NCBI RefSeq assembly: GCF_023503965.1
Contig: NZ_CP097298.1
Coordinates: forward strand, 1,319,001 to 1,383,000
DNA length: 64,000 bases
DNA from: Brevundimonas albigilva
GTDB lineage: Bacteria > Pseudomonadota > Alphaproteobacteria > Caulobacterales > Caulobacteraceae
Direction of reading: 5' to 3'
Shown here: positions 1-10,777 of the stretch, piece by piece
Position numbering within the stretch: the first letter of the stretch is position 1
Layout: the number at the start of each line of letters is the position of its first letter
Made by a program: the position numbers and the translations under genes
Notes under the pieces: model-generated
What the model saw: only the letters and a program-made list of their open reading frames with translations
Databases searched by the model: none
Told to the model about the DNA's origin: nothing

Positions 1-1622
1 GCGACCTGATCACGCTTGTTGTAGCGCGCGCCGAAGCGGATCGACCGGACCCAGTCCTGATCGAACGAATAGTCCGCGTCGATGCGGAAGGCGTCGGACT
101 GGCCCTCGCTCATCTCCTTGTGGTCCATCGCCGCGCGCGAGAAGCTGTTATAGGGCGACGAGAAATTGGCGTTGTCGCCGCGATAGTAGCCGGGGCAGGC
201 GGCCGTCGCCGGCCCCTCGCAGGGCGTGCCGTTCAGGAACGGCGGCAGGAAGGTCACGACCGGGACGTCCGACCCCCGGATCTCGATCGCGGCGTTCTGG
301 TAGGTGGAATTCCACAGGGCCGCGTCCAGATTGTCCAGCTCGGAATCGACGTGCTGGTAGTCGAAGTTCAGCGACAGCCGATCGGTCGGCGTCCATTTGA
401 AGTTGAAGCCGTAATCCGTCGTGACCGATTGCTGATAGACGTCGCGGCGCTGGTTGTTGCTCTGCAGGCCGTTGATCGGCGTGCGGGGATCGGGGCCGTT
501 CTGGTCCGCGCGCCACCCGGTGGTGCCGGTGATGACGCCGTTGGTGAACAGGCCGTCCTCGCCGAAATCCAGGGTCGTGCCGCCCTGGGCCTGGGAGTCG
601 CCGTTGGAGGTGACGTTGTCCGTCGCGATCTCCATCGCGTGTTCGGTCCAGGCCTGGGTCGCGTCGGACCGCAGGAACTGGGCCGTGGCGATCATGGTGC
701 GGTCGTTGCTGCGCCATTGGCCCGCGGCCGCATAGCCGCGGCGTTCGCGATCGAAGGTCTGGGACCGGAAGGCCGCGCCGCGCGGGAACCAGACGTCGGC
801 GACCTCGGTCGCGCCGTCGCTCGGCACCACGTCCCCGTTCGAATAGAGGGTGCGCGGGCCGTAGTTGGAGATCTGCTGGCCGTCGCCGCGCGACTTCAGC
901 TGCGAATAGACGGCGTTCAGCATCAGGCCGAACTCGCCGAAGCTGGTTTCCCAGCGATCGCTGATCAGGCCCGAGAAGGTCGGAGTGACCTCCTCGACGA
1001 AGTCGCCGTAGCTGGCTTCCGAGGAGAAGGCGACGACGCGGCCGGGGCTGTCGAAGGGCACGCGGGTGCGCAGGTTGACCGTGCCGGCGATGCCGCCCTC
1101 GATCAGGTCCGCCGAGGGGTTCTTGAACACATCCACGCCGCCCATCAGCTCGGCGGGCACGTCGGCGAAGCTGAGCGAGCGGCCGTTGTTGGCGGTGAAG
1201 GTGTCGCGCCCGTTCAGTTCGGACCGCACGAAGGTCAGGCCGCGCACGACCACGCCCGAGCCTTCGACCGAGAAGTGGTCGGGGTCGACGCCGGCGGCGA
1301 AACGGTCGATGGCCACGCCGGGCACGCGTTGCAACGCCTCGGTGACGGATCGGTCCGGCAGGGCGCCGATGTCTTCCGAGGTGATCGAATCGACGAAGAC
1401 GTCGGAGTTCTGCTTGATCGCCTGGCTGGAACGCAGGCTGGAGCGGATGCCGGTGACGACGACTTCCTCGACCTCGGAAGCCTGGGTCTCGTCGGTCTGC
1501 TCCTGGGCCAACGCCGGAAGCGCGGCGGCGCTGACCGCCGCGACGGCGATCAGGGAAACGCCTCCCTTGAGGAAGCTCCCCCTCGTGAACGCAGGACGAA
1601 TTGCGGGCGTGACGACACGCAT
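1..1622 (-). CDS. TonB-dependent receptor, Caulobacter/Xanthomonas type (partial)
   Basis: Outer-membrane receptor that imports large substrates, probably oligosaccharides, using TonB energy. The first 540 codons are in the window; the C-terminal barrel lies beyond base 1. The N-terminus is a signal peptide ending in ALPALAQ, followed by a TonB-box-like EVEEVVVTG and a plug domain with ALPDRSVTEALQRVPGV, VVRGL and GGIAGTVNLRTR. The frame is open from the ATG at 1622 to the window edge. GGGGAGG lies 9-10 bases upstream of the start. It is divergent from the halogenase operon and has a palindromic operator 33-46 bases upstream of the start. The substrate is inferred only from the GH9 gene nearby. 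Confidence 0.93.
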   Translation of the reverse strand, partial: MRVVTPAIRPAFTRGSFLKGGVSLIAVAAVSAAALPALAQEQTDETQASEVEEVVVTGIRSSLRSSQAIKQNSDVFVDSITSEDIGALPDRSVTEALQRVPGVAIDRFAAGVDPDHFSVEGSGVVVRGLTFVRSELNGRDTFTANNGRSLSFADVPAELMGGVDVFKNPSADLIEGGIAGTVNLRTRVPFDSPGRVVAFSSEASYGDFVEEVTPTFSGLISDRWETSFGEFGLMLNAVYSQLKSRGDGQQISNYGPRTLYSNGDVVPSDGATEVADVWFPRGAAFRSQTFDRERRGYAAAGQWRSNDRTMIATAQFLRSDATQAWTEHAMEIATDNVTSNGDSQAQGGTTLDFGEDGLFTNGVITGTTGWRADQNGPDPRTPINGLQSNNQRRDVYQQSVTTDYGFNFKWTPTDRLSLNFDYQHVDSELDNLDAALWNSTYQNAAIEIRGSDVPVVTFLPPFLNGTPCEGPATAACPGYYRGDNANFSSPYNSFSRAAMDHKEMSEGQSDAFRIDADYSFDQDWVRSIRFGARYNKRDQV

Positions 1623-1654
1623 GATGTTTAACCTCCCCAAGTCAGCATTTCTTT

Positions 1655-1668
1655 TGTTAGCGCTACCA
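1655..1668. promoter_or_regulatory. LacI-family-like operator palindrome
   Basis: TGTTAGCGCTACCA is a 14-base palindrome with one mismatched pair, centred on GCGC. It sits in the 182-bp divergent region, 33-46 bases upstream of the receptor start and 137 bases upstream of the first halogenase. Even palindromes with a central CG are typical of LacI-family operators, and TonB receptors of sugar-scavenging Caulobacterales are commonly under such repressors. No repressor gene is in the window, so the regulator is inferred. Confidence 0.55.
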
Positions 1669-1804
1669 TCTGGCAGCATGGAAATGTCTGAGTAATCTCG
1701 ATATCGCAGTCTTTCGCATCGCGCAAGCCCGTTGATTTCGTCAGTCTGCGGGCGGAAGGTCGGGCGGAAATCGCCCCGGAGAGGGCCAAAGGGGAGGCAG
1801 TCGA

Positions 1805-3319
1805 ATGGCGAACGGACCGATCCGCGACATCGTCGTCGTCGGCGGGGGAACCGCAGGCTGGATGGCGGCGGCGGCCCTGTCGCGGCTGTCCGGCAACGGC
1901 GTCACCCGGGTGGTCCTGGTCGAGTCGGACGCCATCGGCACGGTCGGGGTCGGAGAGGCGACCATTCCGCCGATCCGCACCTTCAACGCCATGCTGGGCC
2001 TGGACGAGGCCGACTTCGTCCGCGAGACGCGCGGGACGTTCAAGCTGGGGATCGAGTTCGTCGGCTGGACCCGGCCCGGGCACGCCTACATGCACCCGTT
2101 CGGCGCCTTCGGCGCGGACCTGGAAGGCGTGAAGTTCCACCAGGCGTGGCGTCGCCTTCACGACAAGGGCCTGGCCGGGCCGTTCGGCGACTACAACATC
2201 TGCGAGGCGGCCGCCCGCGCCGGCCGGTTCGGGCCGGGCGACCCGCGCAATCCGGTCACGCGCACGACCTGGGCCTATCATTTCGACGCCGGTCTCTACG
2301 CCGCCTATCTGCGCCGCTACAGCCAGGCGCGCGGCGTGGTTCGTCATGAGGGCCGGGTCGTCTCGGTCGAGCAGCGGCCCGAGGACGGTTTCCTCAGCGC
2401 GGTCATGCTGGAAGACGGGCGGAGGCTGGAGGGCGACCTGTTCGTCGACTGCTCGGGCTTCGGCGGGCTGCTGATCGAACAGACCCTGAAGGCGGGCTAC
2501 GAGGACTGGAGCCGCTGGCTGCCCTGCGACAGCGCCGTCGCCGTCCCCTGCGCCCATCGGGATCCGGGCGTGCTGGACCCCTACACCCGCGCGACGGCCC
2601 GGACGGCGGGCTGGCAGTGGCGCATCCCGCTGCAGCACCGCGTCGGCAACGGCCATGTCTATTCCAGCGCCCACGTCTCGGACGAAGACGCGCGCGCCCT
2701 GCTGCTGAACCATCTTGAGGGCGAGCCGCTGGCCGAGCCCCGGCGCCTGACCTTCACCACCGGGCGACGAAAGCGGGCGTGGGTGAAGAACTGCGTCGCC
2801 CTGGGCCTGGCCTCCGGCTTCCTGGAGCCCCTGGAATCGACCAGCATCCATCTGATCCAGGCGGGCGTCACCAAGCTGCTGGCCCTGTTCCCGGACCGCG
2901 GCTTCGACCCGCGCGACATCGCCGAATACAACCGCCTGACCGACCTGCAGATCGAACAGGTCCGCGATTTCATCATCCTGCATTACAAGGCCAACGGCCG
3001 CGTCGGCGAACCGTTGTGGGACCATTGTCGCGCCATGACGGTTCCCGAGAGCCTGGAGCGTCGCATGAACCTGTTCCGCCACAAGGGGCGCCTCTTCCGG
3101 CACGAGGACGAACTGTTCGCCGAATCGAGCTGGCTGGCCGTCCTGCTGGGCCAGGCGGTGACGCCCCAGGGCCACGACCCCCTGGCCGACGCCCTGCCCC
3201 TGCCCGCGCTGGACGCCGCCGCGCGCGAGATCCGCGATCGGGTCTGCGCCGTCGCCCTGGCCATGCCGCCCCAGGCCGAGGTGATCGCGCGCTTCTGCGC
3301 CGCGCCGGAGGCCGCGTGA
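1805..3319 (+). CDS. Tryptophan halogenase family flavoprotein (copy 1)
   Basis: Intact 504-residue member of the flavin-dependent tryptophan halogenase family. The FAD-binding GGGTAGW is at residues 13-19. Lys80, in TFKLGIEF, matches the position of the catalytic lysine of characterised halogenases. GWQWRIP, the family WxWxIP motif, is near residue 269. The ATG at 1805 is preceded by GGGGAG. Family membership is clear, but members linked to TonB receptors in Caulobacterales have no proven substrate, so halogenation of free tryptophan should not be assumed. It heads an operon-like run, and its TGA overlaps the ATG of copy 2. Confidence 0.9.
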   Translation: MANGPIRDIVVVGGGTAGWMAAAALSRLSGNGVTRVVLVESDAIGTVGVGEATIPPIRTFNAMLGLDEADFVRETRGTFKLGIEFVGWTRPGHAYMHPFGAFGADLEGVKFHQAWRRLHDKGLAGPFGDYNICEAAARAGRFGPGDPRNPVTRTTWAYHFDAGLYAAYLRRYSQARGVVRHEGRVVSVEQRPEDGFLSAVMLEDGRRLEGDLFVDCSGFGGLLIEQTLKAGYEDWSRWLPCDSAVAVPCAHRDPGVLDPYTRATARTAGWQWRIPLQHRVGNGHVYSSAHVSDEDARALLLNHLEGEPLAEPRRLTFTTGRRKRAWVKNCVALGLASGFLEPLESTSIHLIQAGVTKLLALFPDRGFDPRDIAEYNRLTDLQIEQVRDFIILHYKANGRVGEPLWDHCRAMTVPESLERRMNLFRHKGRLFRHEDELFAESSWLAVLLGQAVTPQGHDPLADALPLPALDAAAREIRDRVCAVALAMPPQAEVIARFCAAPEAA

Positions 3320-4822
3320 TGGACGACCTGCGCATCCGCAAGATCGTCATCGTCGGGGGGAACCGCCGGCTGGATGACCGCCGCCGCCCTGGGCAAGCTG
3401 CTGGGTCCGGACTACGCCGAAATCGTCGTCGTCGAATCCGACGAGATCGGCATCGTCGGCGTCGGCGAGGCGACCATTCCCCAGATCGGCATGTTCAACC
3501 GGATGCTGGGCCTGGACGAGGACGACTTCGTCAGGAAGACGAAGGGCAGCTTCAAGCTGGGCATCCAGTTCGTCGACTGGGGCCGCAAAGGCCAGACCTA
3601 CTTCCACCCGTTCGGCCCGTTCGGCGTGGACATGGAGGGCGTCTCCTTCCACGCCTTCTGGCTGCGGCTGGCGCAGGCGGGCGCGCCGCATCCCATCACC
3701 GACTATTCGCTCCAGGCCGTCGCGGCCGAGGACGACCGCTTCATGCGCGCCGTCGACGCCGGGCCCAAGTCGCCGCTGTCGAAGATCGCCTACGCCTTCC
3801 ACTTCGACGCCGGCCTGTACGCCCGCTTCCTGCGCCAGTTCGCCGAGGCGCGCGGCGTGCGTCGCCAGGAGGGCAAGATCGTCCGCGTCGACCAGCGCGC
3901 GACCGACGGCTTCATCGAGGCGGTGGCGCTGGAAAGCGGAGAGCGGATCGAGGGCGAGCTGTTCATCGACTGCTCAGGGTTCCGCGGCCTGCTGATCGAG
4001 CAGACGCTGAAGGCCGGCTACGAGGACTGGAGCCACTGGCTGCCGTGCGACCGGGCGGTGGCCGCGCCGTGCGAAAGCGCGCCGGTGCTGACGCCCTACA
4101 CCCGCTCCACCGCCCGGGACGCCGGCTGGCAGTGGCGCATCCCGCTGCAGCACCGCACCGGCAACGGCCACGTCTATTCCAGCCGCTATATTTCAGACGA
4201 CGAGGCGGCGGGCGTCCTGCTGTCCAACCTGGACGGACGGCCCCTGGCCGACCCCCGCTTCCTGCGGTTCGTCACGGGGCGGCGCAAGCAGGCCTGGGTC
4301 AAGAACTGCGTCGCCCTGGGCCTGGCGTCGGGCTTCATCGAGCCGCTGGAATCGACCAGCATCCACCTGATCCAGAGCGGCGTCGCCAAGCTGCTTCAGA
4401 TGTTCCCCGACCGCACCTTCCCCCAGGCCGACATCGACCGCTTCAACCGCGCCACCCGGCTGGAGATGGAGCAGGTCCGCGACTTCATCATCCTGCACTA
4501 CAATCTCAGCGAACGGGACGACACGACCTTCTGGCGCCACTGTCGCGACATGGACGTGCCTGAAACGCTGAAGGAGAAATACCGCCTGTTCGAGACGACC
4601 GGCCGGATCTTCCGCGAGAACGACGAACTGTTCAACGACACCAGCTGGTTCGCGGTGATGATCGGCCAGGGGATGCGGCCCAAGCGCTTCGATCCCGTCG
4701 CCGAGGTGCTGTCGCTGGACGAGACCCAGCGGCGGCTGGCCGAGGTTCGGCGGGTGATGCGCACCTGCGCCGACCAGATGCCCCCGCACGCCGAATTCAT
4801 CCGCCGGAACTGCGCCGCATGA
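3319..4822 (+). CDS. Tryptophan halogenase family flavoprotein (copy 2, frameshifted)
   Basis: Paralogue of the preceding gene, about 500 residues, with the same GWQWRIP and LKAGYEDWS segments and the lysine in SFKLGIQF. The ATG at 3319 overlaps the upstream stop as TGATG. The frame breaks in the G run at 3355-3360, inside the codons for GGGTAGW: two extra G restore VIVGGGTAGWMTAAALG and join the main frame, which is open to 4822. The break lies in a homopolymer and the rest of the gene is clean, so a sequence error is likelier than a dead gene. The stop overlaps the ATG of the next gene. Confidence 0.85.
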
Positions 4823-5835
4823 GCGCGCCCGTCCGCCTGGGCCGCCCGTTGCCGGAAGTCGCGGCCGCCACGCCCGCCGACGTCGTCGCCTGCGCGGCCG
4901 AGGGGCGGCCCACGGTGCTGCGCGGCCTGGTCGGCGACTGGCCGGCGGTCCGGGCGGCGCGCGAGAACCGACTGGCCGACTATCTGCGCAGCCTGGACCG
5001 GGGCGGGGGCGGCGACGTGATCCTGGGCGGCCCCGAGATCGAGGGACGGCCCTTCTACAACGCGGACCTCTCGGGGCTGAACTTCGAACGCGCGCGCGCC
5101 CCCTCGCCGCGCTGCTGACGGCGCTGGAGGCGGCGGCGGACCAGGCGCGTCCGCCCACCATGTACATGGGATCGGTCCCGGCCTCGGCCCTGACGCCCGA
5201 CTTTTCCGCCGCCAACCCGGCGCCCGGCACGCCCGCCGGCGTCGAGCCCCGGCTGTGGATCGGCAACGCCACCACCATCCAGACCCACTATGACCAGTCG
5301 GACAACGTCGCCTGCGCCGTCGGCGGACAGCGGGTCTTCACCCTGTTCCCGCCCGAGCAGGTGGCGAACCTCTATGTCGGCCCGCTGGACTTCACCCCGG
5401 CCGGCCAGCCCATCAGTCTGGTGCCGTTCGATCGCGGCGACTGGCGAGAGGACTGGCCGAGGTTCGACGCCGCCGCCGAGGCCGCCCGCCACGCGGTGCT
5501 GGAGCCGGGCGACGCCATCTATATCCCGTCGCTCTGGTGGCATCACGTCCAGGCCACGGCGCCGCTGAGCATGCTGGTCAACTATTGGTGGACCGTGGGC
5601 CGTCCCGGCGCCCCGTCGCCCTTCGACGCCCTGGTGCTGGCCATCGGCGCCCTGGGCGATCTGCCGCCGGAACGCCGACGCGCCTGGGGCCGCCTTCGAC
5701 CATTATGTCTTCGAGACGGACGCGCGCACCCACGCCCACCTGCCGCCCGAGCGGCGCGGCGTCCTGGGCGAATCGACCCCGGTGATGCTGGAGCGCATCA
5801 AGCGGTTCGTGATGAACGGGCTGGCGCGTCGCTGA
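4819..5835 (+). CDS. Cupin-like (JmjC/Pass1-type) protein, two frameshifts
   Basis: Cupin/JmjC-like protein of the kind often encoded beside tryptophan-halogenase-like genes and TonB receptors. The N-terminal part has a PTVLRGLVGDWPAV segment; the middle has THYDQSDNVACAVGGQRVF, a cupin metal-site pattern, then GDAIYIPSLWWHHVQA. The frame breaks twice: near 5100, where one more C in the C run gives ARAPLAALLTALEAA, and near 5690, where a 2-base loss is likely and restoration gives AFDHYVFETDARTHAHLPP and a stop at 5835. The ATG at 4819 overlaps the upstream TGA. Biochemical role unknown; a hydroxylase-like activity is possible. Confidence 0.8.
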
Positions 5836-5905
5836 GGCCTTGCCAAACGCCCGATTATTGTCTGAGTATTCGCGGACGGCGCGCAGACGCCGATCGGGAG
5901 GCGAC

Positions 5906-6490
5906 ATGCTCAACAGAATCCTCGGGGCGGCGGCGGCCGTCCTGCTTGCGATCGTTCCCTCGACCGCGCCGCGGGCGCAGGACGACGACATCCTCAAGAA
6001 CCTCATCAACAACCCCAACGTCGCCAGTTGGCAGGTGCTGGGCGTCAACCGCCCGCCCCGGCCCCAGCATGCCGAGGGCGTTCTGGGCGAGCGGGCGATC
6101 CGCATCGCGGCGCGGCGTTCTGACCAGCCCTGGACCGTGGCCGCGCAGATGCCCGTCACCGGCGCCGTCAAACAGGGCGACACCGTGCTGCTGGCCGTCT
6201 GGGCCCGCCTGGCCGTCGCCCCGCCCGGCGCCGAGACCAGCCGCCTGCCGCTGCGGGTGCAGGAAAGCACGCCGCCCTACGCCGCCCTGGCCGAGGACGC
6301 CGGGACGGTGGGATCGACATGGACCATGATCTACGCCTCGGGCGTCGCCACGAAGGACTATGCGCCGGGCGCGGCCAACCTGGCGGTCCACCTGGCGGGC
6401 GCCGACCAGACCGTGGAGCTTGGGCCGGCGCTGCTGCTGAACTTCGGCCAGGACTACGACGCGTCCAAACTGCCCCGGAACACGCCATGA
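5906..6490 (+). CDS. Secreted protein, possible carbohydrate-binding module
   Basis: A 194-residue exported protein with a signal peptide (MLNRILGAAAAVLLAIV, cleavage near PRAQ). The mature part has jelly-roll-like segments such as VASWQVLG, ERAIRIAARRSDQPWTV and DTVLLAVWARL, resembling family 4/9-type carbohydrate-binding modules, but I see no decisive motif. The ATG at 5906 has GGGAGG upstream. The stop overlaps the ATG of the GH9 gene (ATGA), suggesting coupled translation and a shared role in glycan breakdown. The product name is an inference from fold-like pattern and context. Confidence 0.6.
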   Translation: MLNRILGAAAAVLLAIVPSTAPRAQDDDILKNLINNPNVASWQVLGVNRPPRPQHAEGVLGERAIRIAARRSDQPWTVAAQMPVTGAVKQGDTVLLAVWARLAVAPPGAETSRLPLRVQESTPPYAALAEDAGTVGSTWTMIYASGVATKDYAPGAANLAVHLAGADQTVELGPALLLNFGQDYDASKLPRNTP

Positions 6491-8336
6491 AGACCGCCCT
6501 GTCCGCCTGTGTCGCCGCCGCGGCCCTGATCGCCGCCGCGTCGCCCGTCCAGGCGGAGGACCGCCCCGCCATCCGCCTGAACCAGGCGGGTTACGAGGCG
6601 GGCGGGCGCATCGGCATGACGATCGCGGCCGACGACGCGACGCCGCTTCCGTGGCGGGTGACGGATGAGGCCGGCACGGTCCGGGCCGAGGGTCTGACCC
6701 GGCCGTTCGGCGCCGATGCGGCGTCCGGCGAGCGTGTCCACCAGGTCCGGATCGACGCCCTGCCGGCGGGCGACTACAGCGTGGCCGTCGATGGCCGCCG
6801 GCGCGCCTTCCGCGTCGCGCCGCGCCCGTTCGCGACGCTGAAGCGCGACGCCCTGGCCTATTTCTATCAGAACCGCGCCGGGGTCCCGATCCTGGCCCGG
6901 CATGTCGAACGTCCCGACCTGGCGCGCGCCGCCGGCCATCCCGAAGAGGTGGTGACCTGCTTCTCCGGACGCGACCAGCGGGGCGCCGACTGGCCGGGCT
7001 GCGACTATCGGCTGAACGTCACCGGCGGCTGGTACGACGCCGGCGACCACGGCAAGTACGTGGTCAACGGCGGCATCGCCGTCTGGACCCTGGTCGACGC
7101 CTATGAGCGCGGACGCCGGCGGGACCTTGCGCCCTTCGCGGATGGCGCCGCCGACATTCCCGAGGCCGGCGACGGCGTCGACGATCTGCTGAACGAGGCG
7201 CGCTACGAGCTGGAGTTCCTGCTGGCGATGCAGGTTCCGGACGGCGCGCGGACAGCGGTGCTGGTCGACGGCGCGCCCCGCGTGATCGACGCGGGCGGCC
7301 TGGTCCATCACAAGGTCGCCGACCGCGCCTGGACGGCCCTGCCGATGGCGCCGGCCGACGATCCCCAGCCGCGCTTGCTCTATCCGCCCAGCACCGCCGC
7401 GACGTTGAACCTGGCCGCCGTCGCCGGCCAGTGCGCGCGGGTGTGGCGGGACGTCGACCCCGCCTTCGCCGATCGCTGCCTGACCGCCGCACGGCGCGCC
7501 TACGCCGCCGCCAAGGCCCGCCCCGGCCTGCTCGCCGACAACCGGTTCGACGGCAGCGGCGCCTATGGCGACGACCAGGTCGCGGACGAATTCTATTGGG
7601 CGGCGGCCGAGCTGTGGGCTGCGACCGGAGAGGCGGCCTATGCGGCCGACGCGCGCGCCTCGGCCTATTGGCTGGGCGCGCCGGGCGCGGGCGCGTCGTC
7701 GACCGGCGACATCTCCTGGGGCCAGGTCGGCGCGCTGGGGACCATCGCCCTGGCCTCCGCACCGGCGCTCCCGGAGGCCGAGCGGCGCGCCGCGCGCGAC
7801 GCTCTGACGGCCGCGGCACGCGCCTATCTGGCCGAGGGCGAAACCCAGGGCTACGCCCTGCGCGCGGCGGCGACCGGTTCGGATGGGGATCCAACGGCGC
7901 CCTTATGAACCGCGCCATGATCCTGGGCCTGGCTCATGACTTCACCGGCGAGCCCGCATTCCGCCAGGGCGTCGTGGACAGTCTGGACTATCTGCTGGGC
8001 CGCAATCCGCTGGATCAGTCCTATGTCTCGGGCTGGGGCGAGCGGCCGATGCGTCATCCGCACCATCGCTTCTGGGCGGCCGGATCCGGTCCCGGCTGGC
8101 CCGAACCGCCGGCCGGCGCCCTGTCGGGCGGCCCCAACAACACCGCCATGTCGGACGAGATCGCCAGGCCGATGCGCGGCCATTGCGCCCCGCTGGCCTG
8201 CTGGGCCGACCACATCGACGCGTATGCGCTGAACGAGGTCGCCATCAACTGGAACGCGCCCCTGGTCTGGGTCGCGGCCTTCGTCGACCCCGACCCTGTC
8301 CCTGCGGAGGCTCAGACGGCTTCGGCCGCGCAGTAG
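6487..8336 (+). CDS. Glycoside hydrolase family 9 (cellulase-type), frameshifted
   Basis: Secreted GH9 enzyme of about 615 residues that hydrolyses beta-glucans such as cellulose or oligosaccharides derived from them. In order: signal peptide (ALIAAASPVQA), an N-terminal Ig-like domain with IRLNQAGYEAG, the catalytic GGWYDAGDHGKYVVNGG with the two family aspartates, then YLLGRNPLDQSYVSGWG, PHHRFW and the proton-donor segment LNEVAINWNAPLVW. One base is missing near 7876; an extra T gives TGFGWGSNGALMNRAMILG. The 3' end overlaps the convergent halogenase gene by 25 bases. Periplasmic or outer-membrane action on imported glycans fits the receptor gene. Confidence 0.9.
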
Positions 8337-9828
8337 CGGGCGATGTAGGCGTCCTGCGTCGGCAGGCTGTCGGCGGCCCGGCGGATGGCGTCGCGCATCC
8401 GCTGCAGCCCCGCCCGCAGGCGGACCGGATCCTCGGCGGCCACGAGGGGGTGCGCCCGCGCCGGCGTCACGTGCTGGCCCAGGAGCACGGCGATCCAGGA
8501 CGGGTGCTGGAACAGGCCTTCGCGATAGTCCTGGACCACGCCCTTCTCGCGGAACAGCGCGATCCTCTCGGCCAGGCTGTCGGGCGGCGGCGTCTCGCGC
8601 ACGGCCCGCCACAGCGGAGAATCGTCCCGCTGGGTCGCCTGGTAGTGCAGGATGATGAAGTCGCGGATCCGTTCGTACTGCAGGTCCATCTGCCGGTTGA
8701 ACGCGCGCGCGGCCGGCGCGTCGCGGGCGTGGGCGGGCCACAGCTCGGTCAGCTTGGTGATCGCGGCCTGGATCAGATAGATGCTGGTTGATTCCAGCGG
8801 CTCGATGAAGCCCGAGGCCAGCCCCACCGAGACGCAGTTGGCCGCCCAGTTGCGGGTCCCGTGTCCCGCCAGGAAGCGTAGGTGGTTGGCCTCCTTCAGC
8901 GCCTCGCCTTCCAGCAGACCCCTCAGCCGCGTCTCGGCATTGTCCGCGTCCAGGAAGGCGCTGGAATAGACATAGCCGTTGCCGATCCGGTGCTGCAGCG
9001 GGATGCGGAACCGCCAGCCGGCCTCCAGCGCCACGGCCTGGGTATAGGCCCGCTTCGGCGCGTCGGAGGCGCACGGCAGGGCCACGGCGCGGTCGCAAGG
9101 CAGCCAGCGCGACCAGTCGGTGTAGCCCGCCTTCAGCGTCTGCTCGATCAGCAGGCCCCGAAAGCCGGAGCAGTCGATGAAGAAGTCTCCGGCGATCTCT
9201 CGCCCGTCCTCCAGGGTCACGGACCGGATCGTCCCGTCCTCCGGCGACTGCGCCACCGAGGCGATCCGGCCGTCGATCCGGGTCACCCCCCGCGCCTCGG
9301 CGAACCGCCGCAGATAGGCGGCGTAGAGGCCCGCGTCGAAATGATAGGCGTAGTCGTACGTCGACAGGACCGAGCGCCTGTCGTCGACGGGCGGGGCGAA
9401 CCGCCCTTCCCGCGCCGCGACGATCGGCAGGGCGTAGTCATCGATCGATCCGACCCGATCCGCGCCGCCGCCGTGCAGCCAGTAGTGATGGAAGGGCGCG
9501 CGCCGCCCAGCGCGCCGTAGTCGCCGAAGGGGTGATAATAGCTATCGCCGATCCGGCCCCAGTCGTCGAAGCGGATGGCCAGCTTGAAGGTCGCCTGGGT
9601 CGCCCGCATGAAGTCGGCTTCGTCGATGCCGAGCTTCTGGTTGAAATCGCGGATGTGCGGCAGGGTGGATTCGCCCACCCCCACCGTGCCGATCTCGCTG
9701 GATTCGACCAGCGTCACCCGCACGCCCGTCGGAGCGACCAGGGCGGCCAGCGCCGCCGCGCTCATCCAGCCGGCGGTCCCGCCGCCGACGATGACGACGT
9801 CCTCGATCCGCGTCCTGTCGCCCGTCAC
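8312..9828 (-). CDS. Tryptophan halogenase family flavoprotein (copy 3, frameshifted)
   Basis: Third member of the family in this locus, about 505 residues, on the opposite strand. It has VIVGGGTAGWM at the N-terminus, a lysine in TFKLAIRF, the FAD-family segment FIDCSGFRGLLIEQTLKAGY and GWRFRIPLQHRIGNG. Note GWRFRIP in place of GWQWRIP: one tryptophan of the motif is phenylalanine. The start is a GTG at 9828, since no in-frame ATG precedes the FAD motif. The frame breaks near 9508; one more G gives GALGGRAPFHHYWLHG and joins both parts. Confidence 0.85.
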
Positions 9829-9903
9829 GCCCGCCCCATTTGTCCGACCTTTTTCCGATCTATGACCCAGCTTCGCGGCGGGGCCAAGTCGGGGCGGAAA
9901 GCA

Positions 9904-10773
<870 letters not shown>

Positions 10774-10777
<4 letters not shown>

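Noticed and set aside
120..1631. Plus-strand 503-codon frame over the receptor
   Set aside because: The minus-strand frame encodes a signal peptide, TonB box and plug; the plus frame has no recognisable domain.
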